Assembly (NCBI RefSeq): GCF_006337065.1
Contig: NZ_CP040872.1
Span: 2,852,001-2,916,000, forward strand
DNA: 64,000 bases
DNA from: Agromyces laixinhei
Lineage (GTDB): Bacteria > Actinomycetota > Actinomycetes > Actinomycetales > Microbacteriaceae
Direction of reading: 5' to 3'
Shown here: positions 17,042-26,017 of the stretch, piece after piece
Layout: each line of letters starts with the position of its first letter
Position numbering within the stretch: position 1 is the stretch's first letter
Position numbers and translations under genes: made by a program
Notes under the pieces: generated by a model
Database searches by the model: none
The model's input: only the letters and a program-made list of their open reading frames with translations
Told to the model about the DNA's origin: nothing

Positions 17042-18241
17042 ATGAACTTCCTCCGCTCCGAGCGCTGGGCAGCCGCCCTCCTCCTCATCGCCGCCGCGCT
17101 CGGCCTGCTGGTCGCGAACCTCTCGTTCGGGCCGGCGCTCATCGAGCTGAAGGATGCGCACCTCGACCTGCCCTGGCTCGGCCTCGACCTGTCGGCGGGT
17201 CACTGGATCAGCGACGGCCTGCTCGCGATCTTCTTCTTCATCGTCGCGGTCGAGCTGAAGCGCGAACTGGTCATCGGCGAGCTCAACACCCTGTCGAAGG
17301 CGCTGCTGCCGGCGATCGCCGCGGGCGGTGGGGTCGTCGTGCCTGCCCTCATCTTCCTCGCGTTCACTGCGGGCACCGAGACGGCCGACGGATGGCCCAT
17401 CCCCACCGCGACCGACATCGCCTTCGCCCTCGGCGTGCTCGCCATGTTCGGCACGTGGATCCCGACCCGAGTGCGGGTGTTCCTCCTCGCGCTCGCGGTG
17501 CTCGACGACCTCATCGCGATCCTCATCATCGCGTTCTTCTTCACCGCCGACGCGAACCTCGCGTCGATCGGCTTCGCGGGCATCGCGATCACCCTGTTCG
17601 GCGCGGTGAGCCGCATGATGAAGCCGCGATCGGCGTGGATCCTCGCGCGCCGGCCTCAGTGGCCGATCGTGCTCGTACTGATCGTGCTCGGCGCGCTCGC
17701 CTGGTACTTCGTCTTCCAGTCCGGCGTGCACGCGACGATCGCGGGTGTCGCGCTCGGCCTCGTCATGGCGCGTCGCCCCGGCGGGCGTGCAGTGCATTCG
17801 CTCGAACCGTGGTCGAACGGCGTGATCCTGCCGCTGTTCGCCTTCTCGGCTGCGATGGTCGCGGTGCCCCAAGTGACCCCGAGCGAGCTCGACCCCGCGT
17901 TCTGGGGCATCCTCATCGGATTGCCGGTCGGCAAGATCATCGGCATCATGCTCGCGGGCGGCCTCGGCGCACTCGTCATACGGCGCAGCTCGGGCACCTC
18001 GCTCACCCTCGGCGACCTGTTCGTCGTCGGCGCGCTCGGCGGAATCGGCTTCACGGTGTCGCTGCTCATGAACGAACTCGCCTTCGCCGGGCTGCCCGAG
18101 GTCGCCGATGAGGGCACCCTCGCGGTGCTGCTCGGTTCTGGCGTGGCGATCGTCGTCTCGGCCGTCGTCGTGAGCCTGCGCTCGCGTCACTACCAGCGGC
18201 ACGGGGGCCACGCGGGCGTGGGCGGCGCATTCTCGCGCTGA
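17042..18241 (+). CDS. nhaA: Na+/H+ antiporter NhaA
   Basis: 399 residues, about 12 helices. The diagnostic blocks are PTATDIAFALGVLAMFG and LALAVLDDLIAILIIAFFF, where the Asp-Asp pair is the ion-binding site of NhaA, and GIGFTVSLLMNELAF near the C-terminus. N-terminal FLRSERWAAALLL matches the family start, so ATG 17042 is chosen although the frame is open far upstream; TTGGAG precedes it by 7 bases. It exchanges internal Na+ for external H+ in pH and salt homeostasis. It is monocistronic. Confidence 0.95.
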   Translation: MNFLRSERWAAALLLIAAALGLLVANLSFGPALIELKDAHLDLPWLGLDLSAGHWISDGLLAIFFFIVAVELKRELVIGELNTLSKALLPAIAAGGGVVVPALIFLAFTAGTETADGWPIPTATDIAFALGVLAMFGTWIPTRVRVFLLALAVLDDLIAILIIAFFFTADANLASIGFAGIAITLFGAVSRMMKPRSAWILARRPQWPIVLVLIVLGALAWYFVFQSGVHATIAGVALGLVMARRPGGRAVHSLEPWSNGVILPLFAFSAAMVAVPQVTPSELDPAFWGILIGLPVGKIIGIMLAGGLGALVIRRSSGTSLTLGDLFVVGALGGIGFTVSLLMNELAFAGLPEVADEGTLAVLLGSGVAIVVSAVVVSLRSRHYQRHGGHAGVGGAFSR

Positions 18242-18290
18242 GCCGCGCACCGTCGGAGCGGGCGGTGCCACGTCATCGAGCGACATCCTC

Positions 18291-18319
18291 TTGACCGCCT
18301 CCTCGCACGCCACTATTGT
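18291..18319 (+). promoter_or_regulatory. Sigma-A type promoter for the sialidase gene
   Basis: TTGACC (18291-18296), 17-bp spacer, TATTGT (18314-18319). This is close to the -35/-10 consensus with ideal spacing, about 135 bp upstream of the sialidase ATG, and directly followed by a palindrome. Confidence 0.6.
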
Positions 18320-18326
18320 TCGAGTC

Positions 18327-18348
18327 GGACGTGTGACATCAGACGTCC
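18327..18348. promoter_or_regulatory. Palindromic operator candidate upstream of the sialidase gene
   Basis: GGACGT-N10-ACGTCC, perfect 6-bp arms, beginning 8 bp after the predicted -10. A repressor bound here would cover the transcription start. The core GACATCAGACGTC has the look of a GntR/FadR-type half-site, but the regulator is not in the window. Confidence 0.5.
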
Positions 18349-18453
18349 CAACAGCTCGGCAGTGTCGCTGGCGGCCATCCCGCATTCGGGGGTTTCGACC
18401 GCGCCGGTCACCGGCGACACGCGCTCGAGCCCGCACCGACCGGAAGGAACGGA

Positions 18454-20661
18454 ATGACCGGATATCTGAGCAGAGCAACGCGGCCCATGCTCGCCCTGGC
18501 TGCCTCCATCGCGATCGTGGGCGGTGTCCTCGCCCCAGCGACCTCGGCGTCCGCGGCGCCCGCACCGGACTACGACATCGCCCCGGCGACCGGCGGCCCA
18601 GGGACCTACACGGAGCAGCAGCTCGCGACCAACGGGCAGGGCGGGTTCCCCAACTACCGCATCCCCGCGCTGACGGTCACGAACAGCGGCGACGTCCTCG
18701 CGTCCTACGACGGCCGCCCGACCGCCGCGGACTCACCTGGGCCCAACTCGATCCTCCAGCGACGTTCCGCCGATAACGGGGCCACCTGGGGCGCGCAGGA
18801 GGTCGTCTCGGCAGGAAAGGCGACCGCGCCGATCGAGGGCTACTCCGATCCGAGCTACATCGTCGACCGCGAGACCGGCACGATCTTCAACTTCCACGTG
18901 AAGTCCTACGATGCCGGCTTCGGCAGCTCCCAGCCGGGCGTCGACCCGGCGGCGCGCAACGTCATCCATGCGAACGTCGCATCATCGACCGATGACGGGC
19001 AGACGTGGTCGCACCGCACCATCACCGCCGACGTCACGGCAGATCCGGGATGGCGCTCACGCTTCGCCGCTTCGGGCCAGGGCATCCAGTTGAAGTACGG
19101 CGAGCATGCCGGCCGCCTGCTGCAGCAGTACACGATCATCAATGGATCCGGCCAGTTCCAGGCCGTCTCCGTCTACTCCGACGACCATGGCGAGACCTGG
19201 CAGGTCGGTGCGCCGGTTGGCACCGGCATGGACGAGAACAAGACCGTCGAACTCTCCGACGGCCGCATCCTGCTCAACTCCCGCGACTCCGCCCGCTCCG
19301 GCTACCGCAAGGTCGCATACTCGACCGACGGCGGCGTCACGTACGGCCCGGTGACCATCGACAACGAGTTGCCCGACCCGACCAACAACGCTTCGATCGT
19401 CCGCGCCTACCCCAATGCGGCACAGGGTTCCGACGAGGCCAAGGTGCTGCTGTTCTCGAACGCCGCGTCCACGTCATCACGCACCAACGGCATCGTGCGC
19501 ATCAGCTACGACGACGGAGAGACCTGGCCGCAGGCACGCGTCTTCCAGTCGGCAGGCATGGCCTACTCGACGCTCGCAACGCTGCCCGACGGCAAGATCG
19601 GCCTGCTCTACGAGCCTGACGGCGGCAACGGCGGCATCCGCTTCGCCAAGTTCGACCTCGACTGGCTCCTGGCAGCGCCCGTCACCCAACCGGGCGCCAT
19701 CGAGGTCACGGGCGGCACCGTGACGAACCCGAAGACCGGCGCCTACGTCGTCGGCGACATCGTCAACTACACGTACCGGGTTGCGAACCTCTCGAGCGCG
19801 ATCACGACGGTCTCCCCCACCGGCAACCTCGAGCGCTTCGACCCGGCCGCCGGGGCACCGAACTGTCGCTACCGCAACCTCCCGGCGAACGGCTCGTACA
19901 CCTGCACTTCGGCTCGGCACACCGTCACGCAGGCCGACCTCGACGCCGGATCCTTCACGCCCGTCACGACGTGGACCTCCACCTCCGGCGAGACCGTCAC
20001 GACCGTGGAGCACTCGGGCCAGACCCTGTACTTCGGGGTGCCGGGCACGATCACCGTCGACGGCGGCGAGCTGGCCGACCCGCAGGAGTTCTACGCGGTC
20101 GGCGACGTGCTGCGCTTCAACTACACCGTGCTCAACGCCTCGAACGCCGTGACCAACGTCGTTCCGACCGGCAACCTGGCCGGCCTCGACCCGGCGCAGG
20201 GCACGCCGAACTGTCGCTGGCTGAACCTCGCCGCGGGCGGGTCGTACACCTGCACCTTCGCCCACCATGTGGTCACGCAGGCCGACCTCGACGCCGGATC
20301 CTTCACGCCCGTCACGACGTGGACGTCGACGTCGGGATCGGACGTGACCGTCGTGCCGCACACCGGCGCGACCGTCGAGCTCGGCGCGCAGCCGTCCGCC
20401 GTGGAGGTGACGGCGAGCAGCCGCTGCCTGGCCGGCAAGGTCTACCTCGCGGTACGTGCGAAGAACGTCGGTGACGAAGCGGTCGACATCACGCTGCAGA
20501 CGACGTTCGGCGAGCGCAGCTTCGCTGCGGTGGCGCCCGGTGCGTCCGCGTTCCACGCGTTCGCCACCCGTGCGGCCGCCATCGACGCGGGCGCTGCCAG
20601 CGCCACCGCGGCCGATGCCGCTGCCGTCGACGCCGAGTACGCGGCACTGAGCTGCCGCTGA
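18454..20661 (+). CDS. Secreted exo-alpha-sialidase (neuraminidase, GH33-like)
   Basis: 735 residues. Signal peptide residues 1 to about 36 (MLALAASIAIVGGVL, ending ASAAPAP). The propeller begins with FPNYRIPALTVT (the FRIP-like Arg motif) and contains Asp boxes SADNGATW, STDDGQTW, SDDHGETW, STDGGVTY and SYDDGETW. Catalytic-site candidates include DGRPT and the Arg in NSRDSARSGYRK. After about residue 405 come two similar about 115-residue beta domains and a C-terminal domain with two Cys. No LPXTG or C-terminal helix is seen, so it is probably released. It cleaves terminal sialic acid from host or plant/soil glycans; no sialic acid uptake genes are in the window. Confidence 0.93.
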   Translation: MTGYLSRATRPMLALAASIAIVGGVLAPATSASAAPAPDYDIAPATGGPGTYTEQQLATNGQGGFPNYRIPALTVTNSGDVLASYDGRPTAADSPGPNSILQRRSADNGATWGAQEVVSAGKATAPIEGYSDPSYIVDRETGTIFNFHVKSYDAGFGSSQPGVDPAARNVIHANVASSTDDGQTWSHRTITADVTADPGWRSRFAASGQGIQLKYGEHAGRLLQQYTIINGSGQFQAVSVYSDDHGETWQVGAPVGTGMDENKTVELSDGRILLNSRDSARSGYRKVAYSTDGGVTYGPVTIDNELPDPTNNASIVRAYPNAAQGSDEAKVLLFSNAASTSSRTNGIVRISYDDGETWPQARVFQSAGMAYSTLATLPDGKIGLLYEPDGGNGGIRFAKFDLDWLLAAPVTQPGAIEVTGGTVTNPKTGAYVVGDIVNYTYRVANLSSAITTVSPTGNLERFDPAAGAPNCRYRNLPANGSYTCTSARHTVTQADLDAGSFTPVTTWTSTSGETVTTVEHSGQTLYFGVPGTITVDGGELADPQEFYAVGDVLRFNYTVLNASNAVTNVVPTGNLAGLDPAQGTPNCRWLNLAAGGSYTCTFAHHVVTQADLDAGSFTPVTTWTSTSGSDVTVVPHTGATVELGAQPSAVEVTASSRCLAGKVYLAVRAKNVGDEAVDITLQTTFGERSFAAVAPGASAFHAFATRAAAIDAGAASATAADAAAVDAEYAALSCR
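19924..19976 (+). repeat. 53-bp exact repeat, copy 1, inside the sialidase gene
   Basis: Identical over 53 bases to 20272-20324, 348 bp (116 codons) apart and in the same frame. Both encode VTQADLDAGSFTPVTTW. It marks a recent duplication of, or gene conversion between, the two accessory beta domains. Confidence 0.9.
20272..20324 (+). repeat. 53-bp exact repeat, copy 2, inside the sialidase gene
   Basis: Partner of 19924-19976. Flanking codons differ between the two domains, so the exact identity is local. In-frame recombination between the copies would remove or add one 116-residue domain. Confidence 0.9.
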
Positions 20662-20684
20662 CGCCGACGCTCGGTCGGTGCGGC

Positions 20685-20731
20685 GCGTGATGCGCTTCGG
20701 GGTGCGTCCGGCTCCCTGAAGCGCATCACGC
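20685..20731. terminator. Bidirectional hairpin between sialidase and mfd
   Basis: Perfect 14-bp arms (GCGTGATGCGCTTC / GAAGCGCATCACGC) around a 19-nt loop, 23 bp after the sialidase stop. The right arm contains the mfd stop codon (20728-20726), so it serves two convergent genes. Confidence 0.75.
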
Positions 20732-23700
20732 GTTCGCGGTCGCGGCGTCCGCCGCCGGTGTCTCGGGCATCGGGAAGATCGCCGTGATGAGCCGCGACAC
20801 CCAGTCGATGAGGTCGGCGTCGCCCGGCAGTTCACCGTTCGTCACGGGGAACGGCACGAGGATCACGTCGTTCTGCGCGAAGTGCTTGGCACCCGGATAC
20901 ATGCGCTCGAGTCGCACGCGGCGGGAGTCGGGGATGCCGGCGGGCGCGATGCGCAACTTCGAGCCCGTGGCGATGACATCCGAGAGCCCGGCACGCTGGG
21001 CGTCACGGCGGAGCCGTGAGATCGCGACGAGGTGCTCGACCTGCTCGGGCGGCTCGCCGTACCGATCGACGAGTTCGTCGAGCACCTGGTCGATCTGCCC
21101 GTCTTTGGCGGCCGGCCCGCTCGCCGCCGAGAGCTTCTGGTAGGCCTCGAGGCGCAGGCGTTCGGAATCGACGTAGTCGTCGGGAATGTGCGCATCCACG
21201 GGCAACTCGAGCCGGAGCTCGGTCTGTCCGGTCGCGACGTCGCCGCGGAAGGCCGAGACCGCTTCACCGATCATCCGCAGGTAGAGGTCGAAGCCGACGC
21301 CGGCGATGTGTCCGGCCTGCTCGGCGCCGAGCAGGTTGCCGGCACCGCGGATCTCGAGGTCTTTCAACGCCACCTGCATGCCGCTGCCGAGTTCGTTGTT
21401 GGCGGCGATCGTCGAGAGCCGGTCGTGCGCGGTCTCGGAGAGCGGTTTCGCGGGGTCGTACAGGAAGTACGCGTAGGCACGCTCGCGCCCTCGGCCGACG
21501 CGGCCGCGAAGCTGGTGCAGCTGCGAGAGCCCGTACTTGTCGGCACGGTCGATGATGATCGTGTTCGCGTTGGAGATGTCGAGCCCCGTCTCGATGATCG
21601 TCGTCGAGACGAGCACGTCGAACTTGCGCTCCCAGAAGTCGACGACGATCTGCTCGAGCACGTGCTCGTTGAGCTGCCCGTGAGCCACGGCGATGCGCGC
21701 CTCCGGCACGAGTTCGGCGAGCTGCGCCGCGACGCGATTGATCGAGGAGACCCGATTGTGCACGAAGAAGATCTGACCCTCGCGCAGCATCTCGCGGCGG
21801 ATCGCCGCGGCGACCTGCTGCTCGGAGTACGGCCCCACGAAGGTGAGGATCGGGTGGCGATCCTCGGGCGGGGTGGCGAGCGTCGACATCTCGCGGATGC
21901 CGGTCACCGCCATCTCGAGCGACCGGGGGATCGGCGTGGCACTCATCGCGAGGATGTCGACGTTCGTCTTCAGCTTCTTGAGCGCGTCCTTGTGCTCGAC
22001 GCCGAATCGCTGTTCCTCGTCGATGATGACGAGGCCCACGTCTTTGAACTTCACCTTCTCGGTGAGGATGCGATGGGTGCCGATCACCAGGTCGACCGTG
22101 CCGTCGGCGAGCCCGGCGATCGTCTCGCGCGCCTCCTTGTCGCTCTGGAATCGGCTGAGCGCGCGCACGTGCACGGGGAAGCCCGCGAATCGATCGCTGA
22201 ACGTCTCGAGGTGCTGCTTGACGAGCAGCGTCGTCGGCACGAGCATCGCGACCTGCTTGCCGTCTTGGATCGCCTTGAAGGCCGCGCGCACGGCCACCTC
22301 GGTCTTGCCGAAGCCGACGTCGCCGGCGAGCAGCCGGTCCATGGGGATCGACCGCTCCATGTCGGCCTTGACCTCGTCGATCGTCTGCACCTGGTCGGGC
22401 GTCTCGGTGAACGGGAACGCCTCTTCGAGCTCGTGTTGCCACGGCGTATCGGGCCCGAACGCGTGCCCCTTCGACGCCATGCGCGCCGAATAGAGCTTGA
22501 CGAGCGAGACGGCGATGTCGCGCACGGCCTTGCGGGCGCGGCCCTTGGCCTGAGCCCAGTCGCTGCCGCCCATCTTCGAGAGCGACGGCGCCTCGCCGCC
22601 GACATAGCGCGAGAGCAGATCGAGCTGGTCGGTCGGCACGAAGAGACGGTCGCCGGCGTGCCCGCGCTTCGACGGCGCATACTCGATGACGAGGTATTCG
22701 CGCACCGCCGTGGGCTGCTGCGCCATGCCCGCGGTGCGGCTCGGACCGGTCGGCCGCGCCCCCGTGGCGACCTCGCGCTGCACCATCTCGATGAACCTGC
22801 CGATGCCGTGCGTCTGGTGCACGACGAAATCACCGGTCTTCAGTTGCAGCGGGTCGACGACGTTGCGCCGCCGGGCCGCGAGCTTCTTGCCCTGACGCGC
22901 ATCGTAGCCGGCCGCACGCCCGTAGAACTCGGACTCGGCGATGAGCCCGAGTCTGACTTCGGGCACCTCGTAGCCGTGGGCGGCGTCGGCCTGCACGAGG
23001 TAGGCGACGCCGGGTTCGAGCTCGGTCGGCACGTCGTCGACGATGCGGGCCGCGAGGCCTGCTTCTGCGAGCACGTCACGAGCGCGCTCGACGAGACCGT
23101 GACCGGCGGATGCCACGACGAACGTCCACCCGTCACGCAGGCGTTCGGCGGCGTGATCGATGGCCCCGGCCACGTTGCCCTGGAAGCTCGGCATCGCGTT
23201 CGCCGCGAGACGCACCGTGGCGGAGGCACCGGTCTCGCTGGAACCGGTCGCTCCGCCGGCAGCAGCGGCCACGACCTCTGCGGCGTCGCCCATGTCGAAA
23301 CCCGAGAAGTTCCACCACACGCGCTGCGGGTCGGGCTCGCCCGGGGCACTGAACAGCGCGGCATCCCGAAGCCGGCGCACCGTCAGGAAGTCGCCGGCCG
23401 CGAGGTCGATCGGTGCGGCGGCGCCGACGGTCGCGGCATTCCACGCCGCCGCGAGGAACTCGCGGTTCGTCTCGCCGAGGCTGACCGCACGCCCGGCGAC
23501 GCGCTCGGGCTCGAGCACCGCGACCGCTGCGCCCGGCGGCAGGTAGTGCGTGAGTGGCACGAGCCGCTCGAGCAACGCCGGGGCGAGCGACTCCATGCCC
23601 TCGACCGGGATGCCCTCTGCCACCTTCTCGAGCAGCCCGGCGAGGCTCGGGAACTCGTGCACCATCTCGCGGGCGCGCTGCCGCACGGGCTCGGTGAGCA

Positions 23701-24418
23701 GCAGCTCGCGACTCGGCGGGAGCGCCACACGCTCGACGGCGTCGGGGAGTGAACGCTGGTCGGCGACCGAGAACGCGCGCAGCTCTTCGACCTCGTCACC
23801 GAAGAACTCGACGCGCACTGGGTGATCGGCGGTCGGCGGGAACACATCGAGGATGCCGCCGCGCACGGCGAACTCACCGCGCCGGCCGACCATGTCGACG
23901 CGCGCATATGCGAGGTCGACGAGCTGTACCGCGAGCTCGGCGAGGTTGTAGCCGCGCCCGCCGGCGACCAGCTCGATGGGCTCGAGCGACGCGAGATTGT
24001 CGGCGAGGGGTTGCAGCGCGGCCCGCACCGAGGCCACGACGATGAGCGGATGCCGCGAACCCGCGAGCGCCCAGTCGTGCATGCGCCGCAGGGCATGGAG
24101 CCGCCGGCCGACCGTCTCTGCCGAGGGGCTGAGACGCTCGTGCGGCAGCGTCTCCCATGCCGGGAACTCGATGAGTTCGGCTTCCGGCAGGTACGGAGAC
24201 AGCGAGGCCCGAAGCGACTCCCCCTCGCGGCTCGTCGCCGTGATGGCGAGCAGCGCGGGCGGGAGGCCCGCCTCGGCGCGACGCTGGAGGAGGCCGGCGA
24301 GGAGCGGCGCGTCGAGCCCGGCCGGCGCCGAGAAGTCTGCGTTCCTCTGGGCCTCAGCGAGTGCGGCGTCGACGGTTTCGGCGCGCGAAAGCGCCGCGAG
24401 AAAGCCCTGGAGGTTCAC
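20726..24418 (-). CDS. mfd: Transcription-repair coupling factor
   Basis: 1230 residues. Domains in order: UvrB-like module (residues about 20-340, FPAWETLPHERLSP), the RNA polymerase interaction domain (KTGDFVVHQTHGIGRF, about 520-600), then the translocase with Walker A GDVGFGKTEVA near residue 700, VPTTLLVKQH, DEEQRFGV as motif II and SATPIPRS, GRVGRGRERAYAYF and the TRG block LGSGMQVALKDLEIRGAGNLLG, and the C-terminal autoinhibitory domain. It removes stalled RNA polymerase and recruits UvrA. A small Thr/Pro/Gln insertion (ATGARPTGPSRTAGMAQQPT) splits the polymerase-binding domain. It is divergent from the RNase H gene. Confidence 0.97.
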   Translation of the reverse strand: MNLQGFLAALSRAETVDAALAEAQRNADFSAPAGLDAPLLAGLLQRRAEAGLPPALLAITATSREGESLRASLSPYLPEAELIEFPAWETLPHERLSPSAETVGRRLHALRRMHDWALAGSRHPLIVVASVRAALQPLADNLASLEPIELVAGGRGYNLAELAVQLVDLAYARVDMVGRRGEFAVRGGILDVFPPTADHPVRVEFFGDEVEELRAFSVADQRSLPDAVERVALPPSRELLLTEPVRQRAREMVHEFPSLAGLLEKVAEGIPVEGMESLAPALLERLVPLTHYLPPGAAVAVLEPERVAGRAVSLGETNREFLAAAWNAATVGAAAPIDLAAGDFLTVRRLRDAALFSAPGEPDPQRVWWNFSGFDMGDAAEVVAAAAGGATGSSETGASATVRLAANAMPSFQGNVAGAIDHAAERLRDGWTFVVASAGHGLVERARDVLAEAGLAARIVDDVPTELEPGVAYLVQADAAHGYEVPEVRLGLIAESEFYGRAAGYDARQGKKLAARRRNVVDPLQLKTGDFVVHQTHGIGRFIEMVQREVATGARPTGPSRTAGMAQQPTAVREYLVIEYAPSKRGHAGDRLFVPTDQLDLLSRYVGGEAPSLSKMGGSDWAQAKGRARKAVRDIAVSLVKLYSARMASKGHAFGPDTPWQHELEEAFPFTETPDQVQTIDEVKADMERSIPMDRLLAGDVGFGKTEVAVRAAFKAIQDGKQVAMLVPTTLLVKQHLETFSDRFAGFPVHVRALSRFQSDKEARETIAGLADGTVDLVIGTHRILTEKVKFKDVGLVIIDEEQRFGVEHKDALKKLKTNVDILAMSATPIPRSLEMAVTGIREMSTLATPPEDRHPILTFVGPYSEQQVAAAIRREMLREGQIFFVHNRVSSINRVAAQLAELVPEARIAVAHGQLNEHVLEQIVVDFWERKFDVLVSTTIIETGLDISNANTIIIDRADKYGLSQLHQLRGRVGRGRERAYAYFLYDPAKPLSETAHDRLSTIAANNELGSGMQVALKDLEIRGAGNLLGAEQAGHIAGVGFDLYLRMIGEAVSAFRGDVATGQTELRLELPVDAHIPDDYVDSERLRLEAYQKLSAASGPAAKDGQIDQVLDELVDRYGEPPEQVEHLVAISRLRRDAQRAGLSDVIATGSKLRIAPAGIPDSRRVRLERMYPGAKHFAQNDVILVPFPVTNGELPGDADLIDWVSRLITAIFPMPETPAADAATANA

Positions 24419-24541
24419 CCGTCGAGTCTACGCGGCCCCTCCGATGCCCACGCCGGTCGTTCCGTCCTCGCCTCGCAACCGCCTCAGCTGCTACGGCCGA
24501 TACGATGGGCGCCGCAGACGAAACACCAGGAGGTCCTCCGC

Positions 24542-25231
24542 ATGATCACCGCCGCCGCCGATGGATCGGCGCTCGGAAACCCCGGCCCTGCGGGTTGGGC
24601 CTGGTACGTCGACGACGGCTGCTGGGCGGCCGGCGGCTGGAAGCACGCCACGAACAATCAGGGTGAGTTGAAGGCGGTGCTGGAGCTGTTCCGCGCGACA
24701 GCGCACCTCGACGAAGAACTTCTCGTGCTGTGCGACAGCCAGTACGTGATCAACGCCGTCACGAAATGGATGGCGGGCTGGAAGCGCAAGGGCTGGCGCA
24801 AGGCCGACGGCAAGGCCGTGATGAACGTCGAGCTCCTGCAGGAACTCGATGCCGAGCTCGCGGGGCGTCGATACCGCTTCGAATGGGTGCGGGGGCATGT
24901 GGGGCATCCGCTCAATGAAGCCGCCGACGAACGCGCACGCGGTGCGGCGACCTCGTTCCAGCGCGGCGCCGACGTGCCGAACGGTCCGGGCTGGAACATC
25001 GAATGCGAATCCGCCGTCTCGAGCGACCCAGCGGCGGGGCCCGCACCGGCCTCCGAATCCGTCGACGGCGACGCGCCGGATCTCGACGATGCGCTCTTCA
25101 GCCTCGACGAGGAGCCAGAGGCCTGGCACACCGTCACCCTCGCACTCTCGACCGAAGACATCGACCGGCTTCGGGTTCGCGCCCAGGCCGAGGGCCTATC
25201 GCCCGAAGAGTTCCTCCGGGGACTCATCTGA
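24542..25231 (+). CDS. Ribonuclease HI family protein with C-terminal extension
   Basis: 229 residues from ATG 24542, preceded by AGGAGG. The RNase H core (residues 1 to about 150) shows the four acidic sites: ADGSALGNPGPAGWA (Asp), NNQGELKAVLE (Glu), LLVLCDSQYVINAV (Asp) and WVRGHVGHPLNEAADERAR (His/Asp). An acidic linker (SESVDGDAPDLDD) follows, then about 35 residues (TVTLALSTEDIDRLRVRAQ...EEFLRGLI) that look like a ribbon-helix-helix segment. The core degrades RNA in RNA-DNA hybrids; the extension may direct DNA or protein contacts. Confidence 0.88.
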   Translation: MITAAADGSALGNPGPAGWAWYVDDGCWAAGGWKHATNNQGELKAVLELFRATAHLDEELLVLCDSQYVINAVTKWMAGWKRKGWRKADGKAVMNVELLQELDAELAGRRYRFEWVRGHVGHPLNEAADERARGAATSFQRGADVPNGPGWNIECESAVSSDPAAGPAPASESVDGDAPDLDDALFSLDEEPEAWHTVTLALSTEDIDRLRVRAQAEGLSPEEFLRGLI

Positions 25232-25254
25232 TCGGCCTCGACCGACGTCCACGC

Positions 25255-25884
25255 TCAGCTCGGCGCGTGGAACCGCTGCTGCGCGGCGACCAGTCCGAGG
25301 TCGGCGACCGCCTCGACGGCATCCGCGGCATCCGACAACAGGTTCGGCAACGCCGAACGCTCGGTGCTGGAGAAGTCTTTCAAGACGAAGTCCGCGGCGT
25401 CCTGTCGGCCGGGCGGACGGCCCACACCGACACGCACCCGTGTGAACTCGTTGCCGATCGCCTTGGCGATATCGCGTAGGCCGTTGTGCCCGCCGTGCCC
25501 ACCGCCGTGCTTCAGCCGCACGGTGTCGAACGGGATGTCGAGTTCGTCGTGCACGATGATCAGACGTTCGGGCCCGCGCGCGTAGAACTTCAGGAGCGCC
25601 GAGACCGGACCGCCCGAGGTGTTCATGTAGCCGTTCGGCTTCGCGATGACGAGCTTCGGGCCGCCGGGGCGGAGGAACCCCTCCGCGACGCGCGAGGGCG
25701 TCTTGTGGGTCTTGAACGAGGCGCCGAGGCGGCTCGCGAGTTCGTCGGCGACCATCTGGCCGACGTTGTGCCGATTGCCCGCATACTGCGCGCCGGGGTT
25801 GCCGAGCCCGACGACGAGCCAGGTGTTCTCGGCCACGGCGTCATCTTCTTTCGGGCGGGGGCGCAGTCGGTCGAAGAGTCCCAT
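25255..25884 (-). CDS. pth: Peptidyl-tRNA hydrolase
   Basis: 209 residues. Catalytic residues are in LVVGLGNPGAQYAGNRHNVGQMVADEL (Asn and His), KPNGYMNTSGG (Asn) and IIVHDELDIPF (Asp), with GGGHGGHNGLRDI following. It recycles peptidyl-tRNA dropped by ribosomes. The first about 20 residues (MGLFDRLRPRPKEDDAVAEN) extend beyond the usual start and may be a longer actinobacterial N-terminus or a start 5' of the real one. It is downstream of rplY on the same strand, the common order. Confidence 0.95.
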   Translation of the reverse strand: MGLFDRLRPRPKEDDAVAENTWLVVGLGNPGAQYAGNRHNVGQMVADELASRLGASFKTHKTPSRVAEGFLRPGGPKLVIAKPNGYMNTSGGPVSALLKFYARGPERLIIVHDELDIPFDTVRLKHGGGHGGHNGLRDIAKAIGNEFTRVRVGVGRPPGRQDAADFVLKDFSSTERSALPNLLSDAADAVEAVADLGLVAAQQRFHAPS

Positions 25885-25944
25885 GGGTTCCTCCGATCGC
25901 CGGCATCATGCGAGAGCTGCAGGTGCGAGAGCCGCACAACAGCA

Positions 25945-25961
25945 CGGGGCCTGCGGCCCCG
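25945..25961 (-). terminator. Hairpin between rplY and pth
   Basis: CGGGGCC-TGC-GGCCCCG, 7-bp perfect arms, 57 bp past the rplY stop and 60 bp before pth. It may only attenuate, since pth probably depends partly on read-through. Confidence 0.45.
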
Positions 25962-26017
25962 CAATCCGAGCGTACCCGGATGCGGCGGCGCAGGCCCGTG
26001 CCTCGTGTGCTGTCGCC

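Noticed and set aside
18454..20661. Cell-wall anchored sialidase
   Set aside because: No LPXTG motif, C-terminal hydrophobic helix or SLH/CWB repeat is seen at the C-terminus.
21032..23752. 906-codon open frame on the + strand inside mfd
   Set aside because: It is the antisense shadow of mfd, caused by GC-rich third positions. The reading is low-complexity (Arg/Glu/Asp/Leu/Val), and mfd has every family motif.
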